Positions 1-8,022 of a DNA stretch of 64,000 nucleotides are shown in pieces (within the stretch, counting starts at the first letter, position 1; every line of letters begins with the position of its first letter). The DNA lies in assembly GCF_003205295.1 (NCBI RefSeq), contig NZ_QJRP01000021.1, positions 1-64,000 on the forward strand, in the 5' to 3' direction. The stretch comes from Pseudomonas mosselii (GTDB taxonomy: Bacteria > Pseudomonadota > Gammaproteobacteria > Pseudomonadales > Pseudomonadaceae). The translations under genes were made by a program, and so were the position numbers. Below the pieces are notes generated by a model. The model was not told the DNA's origin and did no database searches. It saw nothing but the letters and a program-made list of their open reading frames with translations.

Positions 1-405
1 AGCCCCGCCCCGGGCGTCGATCGACAGCCGATCCGCCTCCAGCGCCTGCAGCCGCAGATCCAGGTTACGCCCCGGCCGCGCAGCACGCTCGTAGGTCCCG
101 GGCGCCCCGGGCGCGCTGAACTCGCTGCCTTCGCCCAGGTAGGCACTCAATGCCTCGATACTCAGGTCCCGCTCGGCCGGCGCAATGGCGATCCGCGCAT
201 CACGCCCCAGCTCGAGCCGGTCGATCTTCAGTTCGGTAAGCGTGGCCGGCAGCAACAGCGTCGCCGAGTCGGCCACCCGCAACTGCTCCAGGTGGACGCT
301 GGCCGCCTTGTTGGGCAGACGCAACATCGAATGGGCGGGGACCTCCAGGCTTTCGGCCTGGGCCAGGGGGCTGGCCAGTGCGGCCAGCAACATCAGTTTA
401 CGCAT
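1..405 (-). CDS. secreted protein of unknown function, 3' end outside window
   Basis: Only the first 135 codons are present; the frame is still open at base 1. The protein starts with a short signal peptide (MRKLMLLAALASPLAQA, cleavage likely after AQA), so it is exported. The visible mature part is rich in Leu, Ala, Glu and Asp, has regularly spaced hydrophobic residues (VHLEQLRV, LTELKIDRLEL, LDLRLQAL) and contains no cysteine. That pattern suggests a beta-rich repetitive periplasmic or surface protein, but I recognise no family. The start is set by an 8-base overlap with the stop region of the upstream DUF1145 gene, so the two are translationally coupled. Confidence 0.7.
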   Translation of the reverse strand, partial: MRKLMLLAALASPLAQAESLEVPAHSMLRLPNKAASVHLEQLRVADSATLLLPATLTELKIDRLELGRDARIAIAPAERDLSIEALSAYLGEGSEFSAPGAPGTYERAARPGRNLDLRLQALEADRLSIDARGGA

Positions 406-673
406 GGCTCGACGCCTCCTGCGGTCGGGGGATGGACATGACATGGAAGATGCCGGTCAACAGGATCTGCAGCCGGTCGAACCAGCGGTGACTGCGCCCA
501 CGCAGGCTGCCGTTGAAGAACAGCACCTCCAGCGCATGCAGCGACAACAGGACGATACCCGTGGCATTGATCAACAGATTGAGCGGCAACGGCTGCGGCA
601 TGAACAGGTTGAACAGCACCACGCCCCAGAACGCCACCGTCAGAGCCTTGCCCAGGCCCAGGATGAACTTCAT
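398..673 (-). CDS. DUF1145 family small membrane protein
   Basis: 91 residues with three hydrophobic stretches (about residues 1-25, 27-50 and 65-80), so a small integral inner-membrane protein. It begins MKFILGLGKALTVAFWG and has the compact three-helix look of the DUF1145 family, which is common in pseudomonads and has no assigned function. The next gene starts inside its last codons (ATG within the ...CATGCGTAA end), so the two are co-translated. A competing frame on the same strand (393-686) is lower quality and lacks the hydrophobic pattern. Confidence 0.75.
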   Translation of the reverse strand: MKFILGLGKALTVAFWGVVLFNLFMPQPLPLNLLINATGIVLLSLHALEVLFFNGSLRGRSHRWFDRLQILLTGIFHVMSIPRPQEASSHA

Positions 674-771
674 GTCCGGCCCCCATGGATTGTTGTTATG
701 TCGGCGCGGCCCGTTCGAGCGGACCGCGCCGGCAACAGTAACCCTACTGCCAGGACATGCGCCAGAGGGGT

Positions 772-1491
772 TCAGTTCAGGTGCAGCTCCACCCGTCGGT
801 TGCGCGAGCGGCCTTCGTCGGTGTTGTTGTCGGCCACCGGCTCGCTTTCACCACGGCCCTGGCTGGTCACCTTGTTCGGCGCCAGCCCCTGGCTGATCAG
901 ATACTCGGCAACGCCGCTGGCACGGCGCTCGGACAAGCGCTGGTTGTAGGCGTCCGAACCCACGCTGTCGGTGAAACCGAGGACCTTGATACTGGCCACG
1001 CCGGGCTCGTTGAGCTTGGGCAGCAAGCCTTGCAGGCGCTGCTGGGCACCCTGGGTCAACTCGGCGGAGTCGAAGGCGAACAGCACCTGGCCCTGGTCAT
1101 CGAGCGTGATCACTTCCGGGGTTGCCGCCGGCTCCGGTTGCGGTGCCGACGCCGGATACTGCGGCAATGGGCAGCCCATGTGATTGACCTGGGTGCCGGC
1201 CGGGGTGTCCGGGCAGCGGTCGCGGCGGTCGAATACGCCATCGCCATCCTCGTCGCCATCCTGGGCATAGCAGATCAGGCCACCGGCAATCGCACCGGCA
1301 ACACCGGCACCAGCCGCCCAGGTGGAACTCTCGATGGCGCCCAGGCCGCCGCCGACCAGTCCGCCAAGCAGGCTGCAGATGGGCCAGGTCCTTTGATTGA
1401 GGGGCGCGCTGCCATCGCTGTGGGTGGCGCAGCCTGTAAGCAGGCTTGTGGCCACCAGCAACGGCAGTGCCGCTTTCGACAAAACACGCAT
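772..1491 (-). CDS. OmpA-family lipoprotein with glycine zipper and calcium-type repeat
   Basis: 239 residues. The signal peptide ends in a lipobox (LLTGC, Cys21), so it is probably an outer-membrane lipoprotein. Next come a Gly/Ala-rich zipper helix (about residues 43-75), an Asp-rich thrombospondin-3-like loop (DGDEDGDGVFDRRDRCPDTP, about 78-97) and a C-terminal OmpA/MotB peptidoglycan-binding domain (about 125-239) with GFTDSVGS and NRRVELHLN. The architecture predicts tethering of outer membrane to peptidoglycan. It is a paralogue of the gene just upstream (complement 1581-2273). An AGGAG Shine-Dalgarno sequence lies 8 nt before ATG but is buried in a strong hairpin (1500-1535). Confidence 0.9.
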   Translation of the reverse strand: MRVLSKAALPLLVATSLLTGCATHSDGSAPLNQRTWPICSLLGGLVGGGLGAIESSTWAAGAGVAGAIAGGLICYAQDGDEDGDGVFDRRDRCPDTPAGTQVNHMGCPLPQYPASAPQPEPAATPEVITLDDQGQVLFAFDSAELTQGAQQRLQGLLPKLNEPGVASIKVLGFTDSVGSDAYNQRLSERRASGVAEYLISQGLAPNKVTSQGRGESEPVADNNTDEGRSRNRRVELHLN

Positions 1492-1499
1492 GGTGATTG

Positions 1500-1535
1500 C
1501 TCCTGTGTCACCGGCCGCTACCGGTCACACAGGAG
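1500..1535 (-). promoter_or_regulatory. stem-loop sequestering the ribosome-binding site of the downstream OmpA lipoprotein gene
   Basis: In the minus-strand transcript, CTCCTGTGTGACCGG pairs with CCGGTGACACAGGAG across a 6-nt loop (TAGCGG). This gives 15-bp arms with a single G-G mismatch. The 3' arm ends with the ACAGGAG ribosome-binding site, 8 nt before the ATG at 1491. No U-run follows, so an ordinary intrinsic terminator is unlikely. Translational control (thermometer-like, or coupling to upstream translation) is an inference from geometry. Confidence 0.55.
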
Positions 1536-1580
1536 TAAAGACGCGCCCGCGCCACTTCTCAAGGCGCAGGCGCACGGCGC

Positions 1581-2273
1581 TCAACGCTGGATCTTGATCT
1601 CGGTGCGGCGGTTCATGGCACGGCCGTCGGCGGTGGCGTTGTCTGCGACCGGCTGAGTCTCGCCAGCACCCACCACCGAGACGAAGCTGGCACGCGGCAC
1701 ACCACTTTCAACCAGATAGTTGGTCACCGACTGGGCGCGACGCTCGGAAAGCTTCTGGTTGTAGCTGTCGGAGCCGACGCTGTCGGTGTGGCCGGAAACA
1801 CTCAGGCGAGCGCCCGGGGCTTCCTGCTTGAGGCGTGTCGCAATGGTATTGAGGCGTTCCTTGTCAGTGGCGGTCAGGCGTGCCGAATCAAACTCGAAAC
1901 GTACATCACGGATGACGATAACCTCTTCCTTCTGCACCACCACTTCCTCGACCACCGGCGCCGGCTCAGGCGGACAACCGTTGGCATCGACCTGTACGCC
2001 TCGCGGGGTGCCAGGGCACTTGTCGCGACTGTCCGGCACGCCATCGCCGTCCTCGTCGCCATCACCGTGGGCCCAGCAATAGCCGGCCGCCAGGCCGCCA
2101 CCGAGCAATGCGCCCCAGCCGGCCCAGCTGGAGCTTTCGATCGCGCCCAGGGCCGCGCCGCCCACGCCCCCGACGGCAGCACACTTCGGCCAGTCGGTTT
2201 TTTGCAAACCTGCACAACCAGTCAACACACTGGTGAGCAGAACCAGGGGTATCGCTGTGCGTACTATGCTCAT
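1581..2273 (-). CDS. OmpA-family lipoprotein, paralogue of the adjacent gene
   Basis: 230 residues from ATG 2273, which has AGGAG at proper spacing; an upstream in-frame extension to 2765 is antisense to the next gene and is rejected. It has a lipoprotein signal (VLTGC, Cys20), a Gly-rich zipper, an Asp-rich loop (HGDGDEDGDGVPDSRDKCPG), then a charged linker and an OmpA domain with FEFDSARL, SGHTDSVGSDSYN and MNRRTEIKIQR. It should bind peptidoglycan from the outer membrane. The domain order is the same as in the downstream gene, so the pair is a tandem duplication that has since diverged. Confidence 0.9.
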   Translation of the reverse strand: MSIVRTAIPLVLLTSVLTGCAGLQKTDWPKCAAVGGVGGAALGAIESSSWAGWGALLGGGLAAGYCWAHGDGDEDGDGVPDSRDKCPGTPRGVQVDANGCPPEPAPVVEEVVVQKEEVIVIRDVRFEFDSARLTATDKERLNTIATRLKQEAPGARLSVSGHTDSVGSDSYNQKLSERRAQSVTNYLVESGVPRASFVSVVGAGETQPVADNATADGRAMNRRTEIKIQR

Positions 2274-2433
2274 CTTGTTGCTTCTCCTAGGGGGAATCGG
2301 TGCATTACCGATGCTCTGGGAGTAAAGACCGGCGATTACCGCTCTGCCAGCAATAAGCCACGACGTGGCGACGCGCCTCTTTGCCCGATCGCCCAGGACC
2401 GCTAGTCTTGAGCGACCTGAACGAGGAATGGCA

Positions 2434-2928
2434 ATGACCGAGGTTTTCTCACAACGCACGCCGCAGCAGGCCCTGGCCGCCCTGCTCGATCGCTTCACCC
2501 CGCGCCATCTGCTGCTGGTGGGCAGCCGCTTCCCGGCCCTGGAGGCCTTCGCCGCCGCCCACCCCGATACCCGGATCGAGGTCGCCGTACCCGGCCCGCT
2601 CCCCGCCGAACAAGCGGCCCGGCGCTTCGACCTGGCGGTGTTGGTCGACTGCCTGGAGCACCTGCCCAAGCGCACCGGCCTGGAGCTGCTGGGCGGCATC
2701 CGCAACCTCAACGCCAGCCGCGTCGCGGTACTGGCGGACCTGGCCGCCTGCGGCTGGCAGGACACCGACTTCTATTCGCTGGCACTCTCGGCCAGCGAGA
2801 AATTCCAGCGTGACGAACAGGTGCTGAGCCTGTTCACCTATGATCTGCATGACTACAAGCAGGTCCCGGACTGGCTCAATGCGAAGTTCTGGGCCAACCC
2901 TGAAAACTTCGGCAAGTACTGGTGGTGA
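2434..2928 (+). CDS. DUF6231 family protein
   Basis: 164 residues. ATG 2434 was chosen because GAGGA ends 6 nt before it; the ATG two codons earlier sits on top of that site. The protein is soluble with no signal peptide, has a Rossmann-like alternation (RHLLLVGSRFP, FDLAVLVDCLEHLPK, RVAVLADLAACGW) and an aromatic C-terminus ending NFGKYWW. The DCLEHL segment resembles class I methyltransferase-fold proteins, but I see no clear SAM glycine motif. Conserved in pseudomonads as DUF6231. The stop is 4 bases before the next ATG, so it is co-transcribed with the YchJ gene. Confidence 0.75.
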   Translation: MTEVFSQRTPQQALAALLDRFTPRHLLLVGSRFPALEAFAAAHPDTRIEVAVPGPLPAEQAARRFDLAVLVDCLEHLPKRTGLELLGGIRNLNASRVAVLADLAACGWQDTDFYSLALSASEKFQRDEQVLSLFTYDLHDYKQVPDWLNAKFWANPENFGKYWW

Positions 2929-2932
2929 CTGG

Positions 2933-3409
2933 ATGAGTGTCTCGATCTGCCCCTGCGGCAGCGGCAACCTGCTCGACGCCTGCTGCGGGCATTATCACAG
3001 CGGCACCCCGGCGCCGGACGCCCAGGCCCTGATGCGCTCGCGCTACAGCGCCTACGTGCTGGGCCTGGTGGACTACCTGGTCGACACCACCCTGCCGGCT
3101 CAGCAATCCGAGCTGGATCGAGTCGCCATGGCGACCTGGAGCGCACAAAGCACCTGGCTGGGGCTGGAGGTGGAAAGTGCCGAGGTGCTGGGCGGGCAAC
3201 CCGAGCATGCCTTCGTCACCTTCACCGCACGCTGGCACGACCTGGAAGGCGACCATCAGCACCGCGAGCGCTCGGCGTTCGTCCAGCATGCAGGACGCTG
3301 GTACTTCATCGACCCGACGGTAGCGCTCAAGGCCGGTCGCAACGACCCCTGCCCCTGCGCCAGCGGGCAGAAATTCAAGAAATGCTGCGCCAGTTATCTC
3401 GGTAGCTGA
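2933..3409 (+). CDS. YchJ family protein with two SEC-C zinc motifs
   Basis: 158 residues. It begins with a SEC-C type Cys cluster (CPCGSGNLLDACCGHYHSG, residues 6-24), continues with the YchJ/UPF0225 core (RSRYSAYVLGLVDYL, FTARWHD, SAFVQHAGRWYFID) and ends with a second SEC-C motif (DPCPCASGQKFKKCC). SEC-C motifs bind one zinc each and in SecA contact SecB or ribosomes; the YchJ core has a cystatin/NTF2-like fold of unknown function. The ATG at 2933 lies 4 nt after the upstream stop. The lipoprotein gene follows after 2 nt, so 2434-4093 is one tight operon. Confidence 0.88.
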   Translation: MSVSICPCGSGNLLDACCGHYHSGTPAPDAQALMRSRYSAYVLGLVDYLVDTTLPAQQSELDRVAMATWSAQSTWLGLEVESAEVLGGQPEHAFVTFTARWHDLEGDHQHRERSAFVQHAGRWYFIDPTVALKAGRNDPCPCASGQKFKKCCASYLGS

Positions 3410-3411
3410 AC

Positions 3412-3888
3412 ATGCGCCCCCTGGCCCGCCTGCTCACACTCGGCCTGCTGCTGGGCTGGCTGGCGGGCTGCGCCGGCTGGGGCGGCGACACCTGGCGCGA
3501 GCCACAGCTGCACTTGCTGGAGGTGGAACCGGTGAAGATGCGCCTGCACCAGCAGGAGTTCGTCCTGCACCTGCGGGTCGACAACCCCAACGACAGCCGT
3601 CTGTTCATCCGCCACCTGGCCTATTCGGTGCGCCTGGGCGACCTGCTCCTGGCCGAGGACGAGGCCAGCCTGTGGCGCAGCGTCGGCAGCCAGGCCCGGC
3701 GCACCTTCAAGATCACCGTGCGCACCAACCTCTGGCAGCACCTCAAGCCCCTGGCGAAACTGCTCAAGAGCGGGCAGCCGCTGCAATATCATCTGCACGG
3801 CGAGCTGGCCACCGGACTCATCGTCCATCGGGACCTGCACTTGTCGCAAAGGGGTGAGATAATCCCCGGCGATCTACAACCGGAGTAA
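3412..3888 (+). CDS. LEA14-like (water-stress/hypersensitive-response domain) lipoprotein
   Basis: 158 residues with a lipoprotein signal peptide (lipobox LAGC near residue 21). The mature part carries the LEA type 2 / WHy pattern: HLLEVEPVKMRLHQQEFVLHLRVDNPND, then a basic beta-strand segment and a final KITVRTNLW-type region. In LEA14 proteins this is a fibronectin-like beta-sandwich linked to desiccation and membrane protection; here it is probably periplasmic and membrane-anchored. It starts 2 nt after the YchJ stop and ends 7 nt before the His-rich SEC-C gene. Confidence 0.8.
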   Translation: MRPLARLLTLGLLLGWLAGCAGWGGDTWREPQLHLLEVEPVKMRLHQQEFVLHLRVDNPNDSRLFIRHLAYSVRLGDLLLAEDEASLWRSVGSQARRTFKITVRTNLWQHLKPLAKLLKSGQPLQYHLHGELATGLIVHRDLHLSQRGEIIPGDLQPE

Positions 3889-3895
3889 CCCCGCA

Positions 3896-4093
3896 ATGAC
3901 CCAGCAACCCCATGTCCATGGCCCCGACTGCAACCACGGTCACGATCATGACCACGACCACGGCCATGTGCACGGCCCGCACTGCAACCACGGCCACCAG
4001 GAGCCGGTGCGCAACGCCCTGAAGGACGTCGGCCGCAACGACCCTTGCCCGTGCGGCAGCGAGAAGAAATTCAAGAAGTGCCACGGCGCCTGA
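3896..4093 (+). CDS. small His-rich SEC-C metal-binding protein
   Basis: 65 residues. The N-terminal half is a metal-ligand tract with two copies of HVHGPxCNHGH separated by DHDHDHG (15 His and 2 Cys within the first 34 residues). The C-terminal half is a SEC-C motif (DPCPCGSEKKFKKCHG), the final CC of the usual motif being CH. Zinc, nickel or copper binding is a strong inference; the function is unknown. It is the last gene of the 2434-4093 operon, whose first SEC-C protein (YchJ) may share the metal. No signal peptide is visible, so it is cytoplasmic. Confidence 0.8.
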   Translation: MTQQPHVHGPDCNHGHDHDHDHGHVHGPHCNHGHQEPVRNALKDVGRNDPCPCGSEKKFKKCHGA

Positions 4094-4111
4094 TCGACGT
4101 CGACGCAGGCC

Positions 4112-4169
4112 ATTGCGGGTCAAGCCCGCTCCCCGGCAAATCGTCGCGGGAGCGGGCTTGACCCGCGAT
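4112..4169. repeat. inverted pair of REP-like elements
   Basis: The right copy (about 4144-4169, tcgcgggagcgggcttgac...) and the left copy (about 4112-4135, attgcgggtcaagcccgctc...) are reverse complements with small differences. The pair follows the SEC-C operon and may stabilise its mRNA end or terminate transcription. Confidence 0.75.
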
Positions 4170-4286
4170 CTGCACGCACCAACACTACCACTGGTAAATA
4201 AAGCTTCCCGGCACCTTGCACGGCGACTGCGCGCTCACTACCTTAGCGCCTTTCAGAACCCCGCCACGCCCTGCAGGAGCCTAGTC

Positions 4287-6722
4287 ATGGCCGCCCCCGT
4301 CCTACCGCCCTTCCCTCTCCGCCTCGGCAGTGCTGCCGCGTTGCTTGGCCTGCTCGCGCTCGGCGGCTGCCAGATGGGTGGTCACCAGGACAGCGTGCTG
4401 CCGACGACCGGCGTGCAACCGCTCAAGGGCCTGGCGCAGAACGTCTCGGTTCGGCGCAATGCGATGGGCGCGCCGCTGATCGAAAGCAGCAGCTTCCACG
4501 ACGCGCTGTTCAGCCTGGGCTACTTGCACGCCGGGGATCGCATCGAGCAGATGGTCGCCATGCGCCTGCTGGCCCAGGGGCGCATGGCCGAGCTGGCCGG
4601 GGCCGACGCCCTGGAGCTGGACCGTCTGATGCGCGCCGCCAACCTCAAGCAGAGCGCCGGCCAGCTTTATGCCGATGCCTCGCCGCGCCTGAAACGCTTC
4701 TTCGAGGTATACGCCCGCGGGGTCAACGCCTACCTGTTCCGCTACCGCGACAAGCTGCCGGGCGAGCTCGCCCGCAGCGGTTACCGCCCGGAATACTGGA
4801 AACCAGAGGACTCGGCGCTGATCTTCAGCCTCTATGCCTTTAGCCAGTCGGTGAACCTGCAGGAGGAACTGTCGGCGCTGACCCTGGCACAGAAGGTCGG
4901 TGCCGACAAACTCGCCTGGCTGCTCCCCGGCGCGCCTGACGAGCCTTTGGCCGAGGGCGAAGTCGACAAGCTCAAGGGCGTGAACCTGGCCAGCCAACTG
5001 CCGGGGCTGGGCGCACTCACCGCCGCCGGCCAGCAACTGGCCGACCTCGGCCTGCTGGGCGCCCCCGGCTCGGCCAACCTGGCCCTGACACCCCAGCGCA
5101 GCCGCAGCGGCAAGAGCCTGCTGGCAAGTGACAGCCGCGCCACCTGGGCACTGAGCCCAGTGCAGATCCACACCACCAAGTACCAGGTTGCCGGCCTGTC
5201 GCTACCGGGCCTGCCGATCGTGCTGGCCGGCTACAACGGCAAGCTGGCCTGGAGCAGCAGCGCGGTGATGGCCGACAACCAGGACCTGTTCCTCGAGCAG
5301 GTACGCCGACAGGGCAGCCAACTGACCTACCTCGCCGACGGCAAGTGGCAGCAGGCCCGCGCACGCAACGAAACCTTCTTCGTCCGCGGCCAGCGTCCGC
5401 AGCGCGAGGTGATGTACGACACCCGCCACGGCACCCTGCTGCCGGGCCATGGCAGTCTGGCCCTGGCCCTGCACCTGCCACAGCTCAAGGAAGATCGCAG
5501 CCTCGACGCGCTGTTCGACCTGACCCGTGCGCAGAACATAGAACGCGCCTTCGACAGCACCCGCGAGGTCACTGCGGCGGCGCTGAACTTCGTGTTCGCC
5601 GAGCCGCAGCACATCGGCTGGCAGGTCAGTGGCCGCTACCCCAACCGCCGCGAAGGCCAAGGCTTGCTGCCCTCGCCGGGCTGGGACGGGCGCTATGACT
5701 GGGATGGCTACGCCGACGCAATGCTGCACCCGTATGACCAGGATCCGCCCGCCGGCTTCATCGGTCACGCCAACCAGCGCAGCCTGCCCAAGGGCTATGG
5801 CATGCAGCTGTCGAGCAGCTGGTACTACCCCGAGCGCGCCGAACGCATGGCCCAGCTGGCCGGCAACGGTCGTCACGACAGCCGCAGCCTGATGGCGCTG
5901 CAGAACGATCAGGTGTCGCTGCTGGCCGACAAGCTCAAGCAGATGTTCGACGCCCCCGGCATGGCCCAGCCGCTCAAGCAGGCCATCGATGCCCTGCCCG
6001 CCGCGCAGCGCGACAAGGCCCGCGATGCCCTGACCCGGCTCAAGGCCTTCGATGGCCGAATGAGCCCGGTGTCGGCCGATGCCGCGCTGTATGAACTGTT
6101 CCTGCAGGCGGTCACCCGGCAGACCTTCCTCGACGAACTGGGCCCGGAATCCAGCCCGGCCTGGCAGGCGTTCGTCGGCAATGCCCAGTTGTCCTACTCC
6201 GCCCAGGTCGATCACCTGCTGGGGCGCGAGGACAGTCCGTTCTGGGATGATCGCGGCACGTCGCAGAAGGAAGACAAGCCGACCATCCTCGCCCGCAGCC
6301 TGGCCGCCGCGGTGGATGCCGGCACCGCCCAGCTCGGCGCCGATCGCCGCGCCTGGCAATGGGGCAAGCTGCACCAGTACCGTTGGCCGGCACCGGCCTA
6401 TCACGGCCTGGGCGACAAGCTCGACCGTGCGCCCCTGGCAGCGGGCGGCGACTTCAGCACCCTGGCCCTGACGCCTTATGCCTGGGGGAGCAGCTTCGAC
6501 ACCCAACTGCCGGCCTCGGCGCGAATGATCGTCGACTTCGGCCAGGCCGAACCGCTGCAGGTACTGACCAGCAACGGCCAGTCCGGCAACCCGGCCAGTC
6601 GTAACTTTAGCGACGGGCTCGATGCCTGGTTCAAGGGCCGCTTCACCAGCCTGCCGCTGCAACCGCAAAACTTTGCCCGGGCCTATGGCAGCCAGCGGTT
6701 GACGCTGGTGCCTGGCAAGTAG
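4287..6722 (+). CDS. penicillin acylase family lipoprotein (Ntn hydrolase)
   Basis: 811 residues from ATG 4287 (CAGGAG 7 nt upstream); the longer frame from 4113 runs through the REP pair and is rejected. A lipobox (LALGGC, Cys28) predicts membrane anchoring on the periplasmic side. The alpha part has SFHDALFSLGYLHAGDR and MRLLAQGRMAEL, typical of the family. Autocatalytic cleavage would occur at G-Ser262 (GSANLAL), followed by SGKSLLASDSR and GLPIVLAGYNGKLAW, the oxyanion region of N-terminal-Ser acylases. Relatives hydrolyse acyl-homoserine lactones, cephalosporins or penicillin G; the substrate here cannot be told from sequence. It is single-gene transcribed, with repeats on both sides. 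Confidence 0.88.
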   Translation: MAAPVLPPFPLRLGSAAALLGLLALGGCQMGGHQDSVLPTTGVQPLKGLAQNVSVRRNAMGAPLIESSSFHDALFSLGYLHAGDRIEQMVAMRLLAQGRMAELAGADALELDRLMRAANLKQSAGQLYADASPRLKRFFEVYARGVNAYLFRYRDKLPGELARSGYRPEYWKPEDSALIFSLYAFSQSVNLQEELSALTLAQKVGADKLAWLLPGAPDEPLAEGEVDKLKGVNLASQLPGLGALTAAGQQLADLGLLGAPGSANLALTPQRSRSGKSLLASDSRATWALSPVQIHTTKYQVAGLSLPGLPIVLAGYNGKLAWSSSAVMADNQDLFLEQVRRQGSQLTYLADGKWQQARARNETFFVRGQRPQREVMYDTRHGTLLPGHGSLALALHLPQLKEDRSLDALFDLTRAQNIERAFDSTREVTAAALNFVFAEPQHIGWQVSGRYPNRREGQGLLPSPGWDGRYDWDGYADAMLHPYDQDPPAGFIGHANQRSLPKGYGMQLSSSWYYPERAERMAQLAGNGRHDSRSLMALQNDQVSLLADKLKQMFDAPGMAQPLKQAIDALPAAQRDKARDALTRLKAFDGRMSPVSADAALYELFLQAVTRQTFLDELGPESSPAWQAFVGNAQLSYSAQVDHLLGREDSPFWDDRGTSQKEDKPTILARSLAAAVDAGTAQLGADRRAWQWGKLHQYRWPAPAYHGLGDKLDRAPLAAGGDFSTLALTPYAWGSSFDTQLPASARMIVDFGQAEPLQVLTSNGQSGNPASRNFSDGLDAWFKGRFTSLPLQPQNFARAYGSQRLTLVPGK

Positions 6723-6737
6723 GTCATTTGACGGTCC

Positions 6738-6771
6738 GAGATCAAGCGTCGCGCTAGCGGCGCGCGATCTC
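6738..6771. repeat. imperfect inverted repeat (gagatc...gatctc family)
   Basis: A short dyad with outer GAGATC/GATCTC arms and a GC-rich centre after the acylase stop. It resembles the perfect dyad at 34591-34626, so the two look like members of one dispersed repeat family. Possible terminator, but there is no T-run. Confidence 0.5.
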
Positions 6772-6900
6772 ATGACCAATACAGAGTCATCGCCTGGCCC
6801 ATCCCTTGCGCCCTGCGATGTGAATAGTGCGCCACTCCCGAAGTTATGCTTCTATCCTTGATCCCAGCCTTCGCCCTAATACGCTGATATCAGGACCACC

Positions 6901-8016
6901 ATGCACCACTCGACCCACGACCTGCTCTCCCCTGTCCCGGGCATCGCCCGCCAGTTGCACAGCTTCCACTTCGGCCCGCGTGGCGCCGGCAAGGTGTACA
7001 TCCAGGCCTCGCTGCACGCCGACGAGCTGCCGGGCATGCTGGTGGCCTGGCACCTGAAGCAGCGACTCGGGGAAATGGAGCAGCAGGGCCGCCTGCGCAA
7101 GGAGATCATCCTGGTGCCGGTGGCCAACCCGGTGGGCCTTGAGCAGGTGTTGCTGGATGCGCCCCTGGGACGCTTCGAACTGCAGAGCGGCGAGAACTTC
7201 AACCGCAGGTTCGTCGACCTGTCCGACAGCATCGGCGACCAGATCGAAGGGCACCTCACCCAGGATCCTGCGCACAACCTGGCACTGATTCGCGAATACC
7301 TGCGCCGGGGCCTGGATGCCCACCCCGCGCACACGCCGCTGCAGTCGCAGCGCCTGACCCTGCAACGCCTGGCCTGCGACGCCGACATGGTGCTCGACCT
7401 GCATTGCGACTTCGAGGCCGTCGAGCACCTGTACACAACGCCTGAGGCCTGGCCCCAGGTCGAACCGCTGGCCCGCTACCTGGGCGTGCAGGCCAGCCTG
7501 CTGGCCACCGATTCGGGCGGACAGTCGTTCGATGAGTGCTTCAGCCTGGTGTGGTGGCAGTTGCAGCAGCGCTTCGGCAAGCGCTTCCCGATCCCCCAGG
7601 GCAGCTTCTCGGTGACCATCGAGCTGCGCGGCCAGGCCGATGTCAGCCACCCCCTGGCGACCCGCGACTGCCAGGCGATCCTCGACTTCCTTACCCATGC
7701 CGGGATCATCGAGGGCCAACCGGCCCCGATGCCCGCATTGGTTCACCCGGCGACGCCACTGGCGGCGGTGGAGCCGGTCATGACCCCGCTTGGCGGGCTG
7801 CTGGTGTTCCACGCCGCGCCCGGCCAGTACCTGCAAGCCGGTGAGCTGATCGCCGAGGTCATCGACCCGCTCAACGACCGGGTCACGCCCCTGCGCAATA
7901 CCCAGGCCGGGCTGCTCTACGCGCGCAGCATCCGGCGCATGGCCACGGCGGGCATGGTGGTTGCCCATGTGGCCGGTGAACAGGTCTGTCGCAGCGGCTA
8001 CCTGCTGGGCAACTGA
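6901..8016 (+). CDS. succinylglutamate desuccinylase/aspartoacylase family zinc hydrolase
   Basis: 371 residues. An M14-type zinc deacylase: HADE (residues 39-42, in ASLHADELPG) gives His and Glu ligands, and VLDLHCDFEA gives the third ligand His. The substrate-binding NFNRRF element is also present. The C-terminal about 80 residues form a beta-rich biotinyl-like fold (GGLLVFHAAPGQYLQAGELIAEVIDPLNDRVTPL) common in the non-AstE members of this family. The reaction would be hydrolysis of an N-acyl amino acid. It stands outside any arginine-catabolic ast operon, so the substrate is uncertain. Confidence 0.85.
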   Translation: MHHSTHDLLSPVPGIARQLHSFHFGPRGAGKVYIQASLHADELPGMLVAWHLKQRLGEMEQQGRLRKEIILVPVANPVGLEQVLLDAPLGRFELQSGENFNRRFVDLSDSIGDQIEGHLTQDPAHNLALIREYLRRGLDAHPAHTPLQSQRLTLQRLACDADMVLDLHCDFEAVEHLYTTPEAWPQVEPLARYLGVQASLLATDSGGQSFDECFSLVWWQLQQRFGKRFPIPQGSFSVTIELRGQADVSHPLATRDCQAILDFLTHAGIIEGQPAPMPALVHPATPLAAVEPVMTPLGGLLVFHAAPGQYLQAGELIAEVIDPLNDRVTPLRNTQAGLLYARSIRRMATAGMVVAHVAGEQVCRSGYLLGN

Positions 8017-8022
8017 GAAAAG

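Noticed and set aside
1500..1535. Intrinsic terminator for the upstream OmpA gene
   Set aside because: The stem lacks a U-run and its 3' arm is the ribosome-binding site of the next gene, so a regulatory role fits better.
4113..4286. N-terminal extension of the acylase gene
   Set aside because: Runs through a REP pair; the ATG at 4287 has a good ribosome site and begins a lipoprotein signal peptide.
5202..6779. 525-codon minus-strand frame
   Set aside because: Antisense of the penicillin acylase gene; no recognisable domain.
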